Below, piece by piece: positions 63,601 through 64,000 of a DNA stretch of 64,000 bases. This DNA comes from Pectinophora gossypiella (lineage: Eukaryota; Arthropoda; Insecta; Lepidoptera; Gelechiidae). The notes under the pieces were generated by a model. The model did no database searches and was not told the DNA's origin. It saw nothing but the letters and a program-made list of their open reading frames with translations. Made by a program: the position numbers and the translations under genes. The first letter of the stretch is position 1, and each line of letters opens with the position of its first letter. The stretch lies in contig NC_065417.1 in assembly GCF_024362695.1 (NCBI RefSeq), positions 8,239,001 to 8,303,000 on the forward strand. The letters run 5' to 3'.

Positions 63601-64000
63601 GGATATTGCAAAATTCCCACGGGAACGGGAGTTAGCGGGAAAAAACATTTGTATGAAAAAATCTGAACTGCATAAGTTAGATGCTTGAAATTTGACATGC
63701 ACTCCCCCACACACAAAGATCTCTCTTTTATAACATGCCACGCGGACGAAGTCGCGGGCAAAAGCTAGTTGCATATATAGAACAGTAAATTCCCACCCCG
63801 CACCCATTCGTATCGGGCGCCGAGCTAGACTTACCCCACCCCCTCTGGGTCTTACTTTAGCCTAAATGGCCATAAGCCGATAAAAAATTGGAGCACGCGG
63901 GGGTATGTACCATATTTTATGCAATAAACGAATATTCTATTCTACTAAAAGCTATATTGTTACAGGTTGTTATGGGACAATAACAGCCACACCGTCGCCG
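52509..64000 (+). CDS. GPR155: GPR155-type lysosomal cholesterol sensor (LYCHOS/anchor), partial
   Basis: Exons on the plus strand: 52509-52600 (ATG, after 11 nt of UTR), 52693-52982, 53062-53366, 53706-53827, 55095-55260, 56067-56294, 57657-57809, 58329-58500, 58992-59153, a LINE-split microexon (60579-60596 plus 62634-62636) and 63966 onward. All are GT-AG with matching phases; about 570 aa are visible. The N-terminal part is the PIN-like membrane transport domain: FALPSLIF, CTQSNDFALGYPI, YLMAPISLAILNPI, and a FLYGTIPTAPAVFVF segment, about ten membrane helices. Exon 6 ends the transporter part and begins the GPCR-like helices that continue through exon 8. The DEP domain expected at the C-terminus lies beyond the window. 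In vertebrates GPR155 senses lysosomal cholesterol and signals to mTORC1; the fly relative is anchor (family knowledge). Introns are loaded with SINEs, MITEs and a Helitron. Confidence 0.9.
53380..53700 (+). other. GPR155 intron 3, GC-rich unidentified segment
   Basis: The intron between exons 3 and 4 contains a GC-richer block at 53465-53540 (GGTACTCGCGCCGCGAATTA). It fits no repeat seen elsewhere in the window and has no coding frame. Confidence 0.35.
54080..54145 (+). repeat. Dispersed repeat end in GPR155 intron 4
   Basis: CACCTCTGCCAACCCTTTTA then GGAACACAAGCGTGATA is another copy of the motif described at 13950-14010. Confidence 0.4.
54381..54688. mobile_element. GGCCCC-type MITE, near full length
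   Basis: Starts GGCCCCGATTCCTGCAGACA and ends ...GGTATTTACAGGAATTAGCACC. The outer roughly 60 bp of each end are inverted repeats of each other (TTTTATTTTAAGTTATATCC against ATATAACTTAAAATAAAATT). It lies in GPR155 intron 4. Confidence 0.7.
54770..55050 (-). mobile_element. Composite SINE with tRNA-like and 5S rRNA-like head
   Basis: Read on the minus strand from 55050, GAGCTCGGTGGCGCAGCGGT resembles a tRNA A-box region. It is followed by TTGAAGTTAAACAACTTTCG and GGTCATAGGATGGGTGACCA, which match the conserved internal control region of 5S rRNA. After an A-run comes a LINE-like tail (AATCCGCACTGGGCCCGCGT; GGCCCGTGCCCCAGCAGTGG in reverse). It is not a functional 5S or tRNA gene. It ends about 45 bp before GPR155 exon 5. 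Confidence 0.65.
55438..55680 (+). repeat. About 240-bp dispersed repeat, forward copy in GPR155 intron 5
   Basis: Starts AGTCAAATCAGTTACGATTT, contains AAGCAACCTGTGACGTCATA and ends near ATTTATCTTTGACCTAGGAA. Its reverse-oriented partner lies at 57833-58066 and a shortened copy at 33895-34035. Confidence 0.65.
56556..56703 (+). mobile_element. Palindromic 145-bp MITE in GPR155 intron 6
   Basis: Nearly identical to 15688-15835: GGTCACGAGCATTAATATGT at the left and TACATTATATTGTTCATGAC at the right. The left and right halves are imperfect inverted repeats. Confidence 0.75.
57290..57614 (-). mobile_element. tRNA-derived SINE just upstream of GPR155 exon 7
   Basis: Read in reverse from 57614: GCCTCCGTGGTCTAGTGGTT (A-box) then CGCTCGATTCCCGATGGGGA (B-box). 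The body follows, with a LINE-like tail containing GTCCCACTGCTGGGCACATG at 57306-57325. The head lies 42 bp before the acceptor of exon 7. It is the best preserved SINE of this type in the window. Confidence 0.75.
57833..58066 (-). repeat. About 230-bp dispersed repeat, reverse copy in GPR155 intron 7
   Basis: Reverse complement of the element at 55438-55680: TCTATGACGTCACAGGTTGC and AGTAACTGATTTGACTAG at its right end. Part of a third, shorter copy follows at 58195-58295 (TTGATGACGTCACAGGACAG). Confidence 0.65.
59198..59660 (+). mobile_element. tRNA-derived SINE, plus orientation, in GPR155 intron 9
   Basis: The head at 59198-59275 (TTCGTAGTCTAGTGTCTTTG for the A-box, TCCTGGGTTCGATATCCAGG for the B-box) is followed by a body with CATGTTAGGGACCTTTCATC and CTCTTGCCTTCCGCCCCGC. 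The right boundary is approximate. Confidence 0.6.
59921..60084. mobile_element. Near-palindromic MITE of the CAGGGTGTTAG family
   Basis: ACAGGTTGTTAGTCGTATCG at the left faces TAAGTTTTCGTTACAATGGTG at the right. Internally GGGATGATTCAGCTCATGAT faces GAATCATGGCTGAATCATCC. It abuts the next MITE. Confidence 0.6.
60086..60370. mobile_element. GGCCCC-type MITE, near full length
   Basis: Starts GGTGCTAATTCCTGTAGACA and ends GGTGTCTGCAGGAATCGGGGCC. The terminal about 40 bp are inverted repeats (CACCATCTAATTTTATTTTA against TAAAATAAAATTAGATGGTG). Followed at 60415-60475 by a fragment of LINE tail (GTCCCACTGCTGGGCACAGG). Confidence 0.7.
60579..62636 (+). CDS. GPR155: GPR155 microexon (21 nt) split by a LINE insertion
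   Basis: Left piece 60579-60596 follows a strong acceptor (TTATTTTATTGCTTTAG). After removal of the LINE and one copy of its target duplication, the right piece is 62634-62636 (AAG) with a donor GTAACT. Joined, this is 21 nt, entering and leaving in phase 1, coding for the acidic VDVEDQ. It fits the phases of the preceding exon (ends AAC G|) and the next exon (63966, GTTGTTATGG). Skipping it keeps the frame. Whether it is really used is an inference from splice signals and phase. Confidence 0.6.
60584..60596 (+). repeat. Target-site duplication, left copy
   Basis: GACGTAGAAGACC, 13 bp, directly before the 37-nt T run that marks the 3' end of the minus-strand LINE. The identical copy is at 62621-62633. 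Confidence 0.9.
60597..62620 (-). mobile_element. 5'-truncated Jockey-like LINE
   Basis: A minus-strand element flanked by 13-bp direct repeats. From its 3' end: poly(A) of 37 nt (60597-60633), a 3' UTR of about 170 bp, then the coding end of ORF2. The 5' end is cut off inside ORF2, so the endonuclease domain is missing, as usual for incompletely reverse-transcribed insertions. The intact frame, long uninterrupted poly(A) and perfect target duplication suggest a young insertion. It sits in antisense orientation to the GPR155 gene. Confidence 0.93.
60807..62618 (-). CDS. LINE ORF2, reverse transcriptase part (partial)
   Basis: 603 codons without a stop from the truncated 5' end (62618) to TAA at 60807; no genuine start codon belongs to it. 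Reverse transcriptase blocks are intact: RKAPGSDGI, SYRPISLLNSMGKVYERLI, FFDVAKAFDKVWH (with the first catalytic Asp), GVPQGSVLSPLLFSLY, and FADD in place of YADD (about residues 321-324), then VKYLGVVLDRRL. No RNase H follows. This order and the FADD box fit the Jockey/CR1 group. The upstream endonuclease is absent. It is probably not mobile on its own. Confidence 0.92.
   Translation of the reverse strand, partial: HHQAIWQLSRSLQKDTVVPTPPLNRPNQPPAFDDDEKAECLADSLEAQCSPSTLPIDRRHLSTVNSEVQRRASVPPTDPPLPQVTEEEVLGIIKRFHTRKAPGSDGITNRVLKNFGAPLICLLTAIFNVALSNCVFPQQWKEAIVIGIPKPGKPKNEPSSYRPISLLNSMGKVYERLIFARLRDYAESNSLIPPEQFGFRTKHSCVQQVHRIVEHISSRLNLKKKPVATGALFFDVAKAFDKVWHNGLIYKLYSLGVPDRLVHIIRDFLSNRTFRYRVEGTLSSPHPIHAGVPQGSVLSPLLFSLYTSDIPKSPNTELALFADDTAIYSSCRGRVMMTGILQRAANALGKWFRKWRIEVNPEKSAAVYFSKGYYNTPRSRRQLKIIKMFGKPIPWEEQVKYLGVVLDRRLTFKAHIKRVRDRAAFVMGRLHCLLNKRSKLSLRNKVKIYTTCIRPIMTYAGVVFAHASPSQIHRLQVIQNRFMRKATGAPWFLRNENLHIDLGLPTIAQWLKLASKRFFDSAPHHPNPLVVAASDYIPLRDGTEKYRRPKDVIYDPDDPITLAIEAANQLATPNTSGPRYRPRRRGRRFPSFSAYRYRPTRVD
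62621..62633 (+). repeat. Target-site duplication, right copy
   Basis: GACGTAGAAGACC, identical to 60584-60596; followed by AAG and a splice donor. Confidence 0.9.
62640..63340 (+). other. GPR155 intron 10, left part
   Basis: AT-rich intron sequence with no recognised element. Confidence 0.5.
63341..63768 (+). mobile_element. Short non-autonomous Helitron (Lep1-like)
   Basis: Begins with TC after an A (63340), followed by AGGAGAAACTGACTGACTG, and ends CTAG before a T (63769), as expected for insertion between A and T. Just before the end is a hairpin, CGCGGACGAAGTCGCG, followed by GGCAAAAG. Internal modules such as CACTTGAAATTTGG and AACGGGAATTAGCGGGAAAA occur twice or more in varied form. 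It has no Rep/helicase coding region. It resembles the Lep1 Helitrons of Lepidoptera (from memory). The 5' boundary is less certain than the 3' end. Confidence 0.8.
63769..63965 (+). other. GPR155 intron 10, right part
   Basis: Intron remainder with a C-rich block (ATTCCCACCCCGCACCCATT), ending in the acceptor CTATATTGTTACAG before the next exon at 63966. Confidence 0.5.

Overview
The window looks like nuclear DNA of a moth or butterfly (Lepidoptera). It is AT-rich, its genes are split by GT-AG introns, and it carries repeats typical of lepidopteran genomes: a short Helitron whose 3' end reads GCGGACGAAGTCGCGGGC then CTAG, tRNA-derived SINEs, many palindromic MITEs, and a Jockey-like LINE. 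The species cannot be named from this sequence; the repeat mix reminds me of noctuid-type moths (inference, weak).

Layout. Positions 1-42.9 kb hold no complete gene I can recognise. The left 18 kb is rich in transposon remnants. It includes a large nested foldback structure (9274-11841: two tandem units facing two inverted copies across a 0.33 kb loop), three copies of a 145-bp palindromic MITE family member (two here, one near 56.6 kb), and a 210-bp cluster of TATCG/CGATA motifs near 6 kb. One convincing orphan exon (755-866, minus) and two weaker exon-like segments suggest that part of this region is intron of a long gene running off the left edge. From about 18.4 to 33 kb recognisable transposons are scarce and small CpG-rich islands stand out. 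Positions 35.8-36.7 kb hold four almost perfect snap-back palindromes, and 38.5-39.75 kb is a 22-bp minisatellite.

The gene-rich part is 42.9-64 kb. (1) A complete p68/DDX5/Rm62-type DEAD-box RNA helicase lies on the minus strand (seven coding exons, 42980-47000, 829 aa, plus a 5' UTR exon). (2) A cluster of THAP zinc-finger sequences occupies 47.6-51.8 kb: one intact small gene (123 aa, minus), one stop-truncated paralogue (minus), and one isolated exon-1 copy (plus). These are bordered by perfect 40-bp and 25-bp inverted repeats. (3) The N-terminal and middle part of a GPR155 (LYCHOS/anchor) gene lies on the plus strand (52509 to beyond 64000). It encodes the PIN-like transporter domain and the start of the GPCR-like domain; the DEP domain must lie to the right.

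The most striking observation is in the GPR155 gene. A 2.0-kb 5'-truncated Jockey-like LINE with an intact 603-codon ORF, a 37-nt poly(A) tail and a 13-bp target-site duplication sits inside what appears to be a 21-nt, phase 1-1 microexon. The microexon can be skipped without frameshift, so the gene may survive the insertion. GPR155 introns also carry a facing pair of about 230-bp repeats around exons 6-7, several SINEs and MITEs, and a Helitron.
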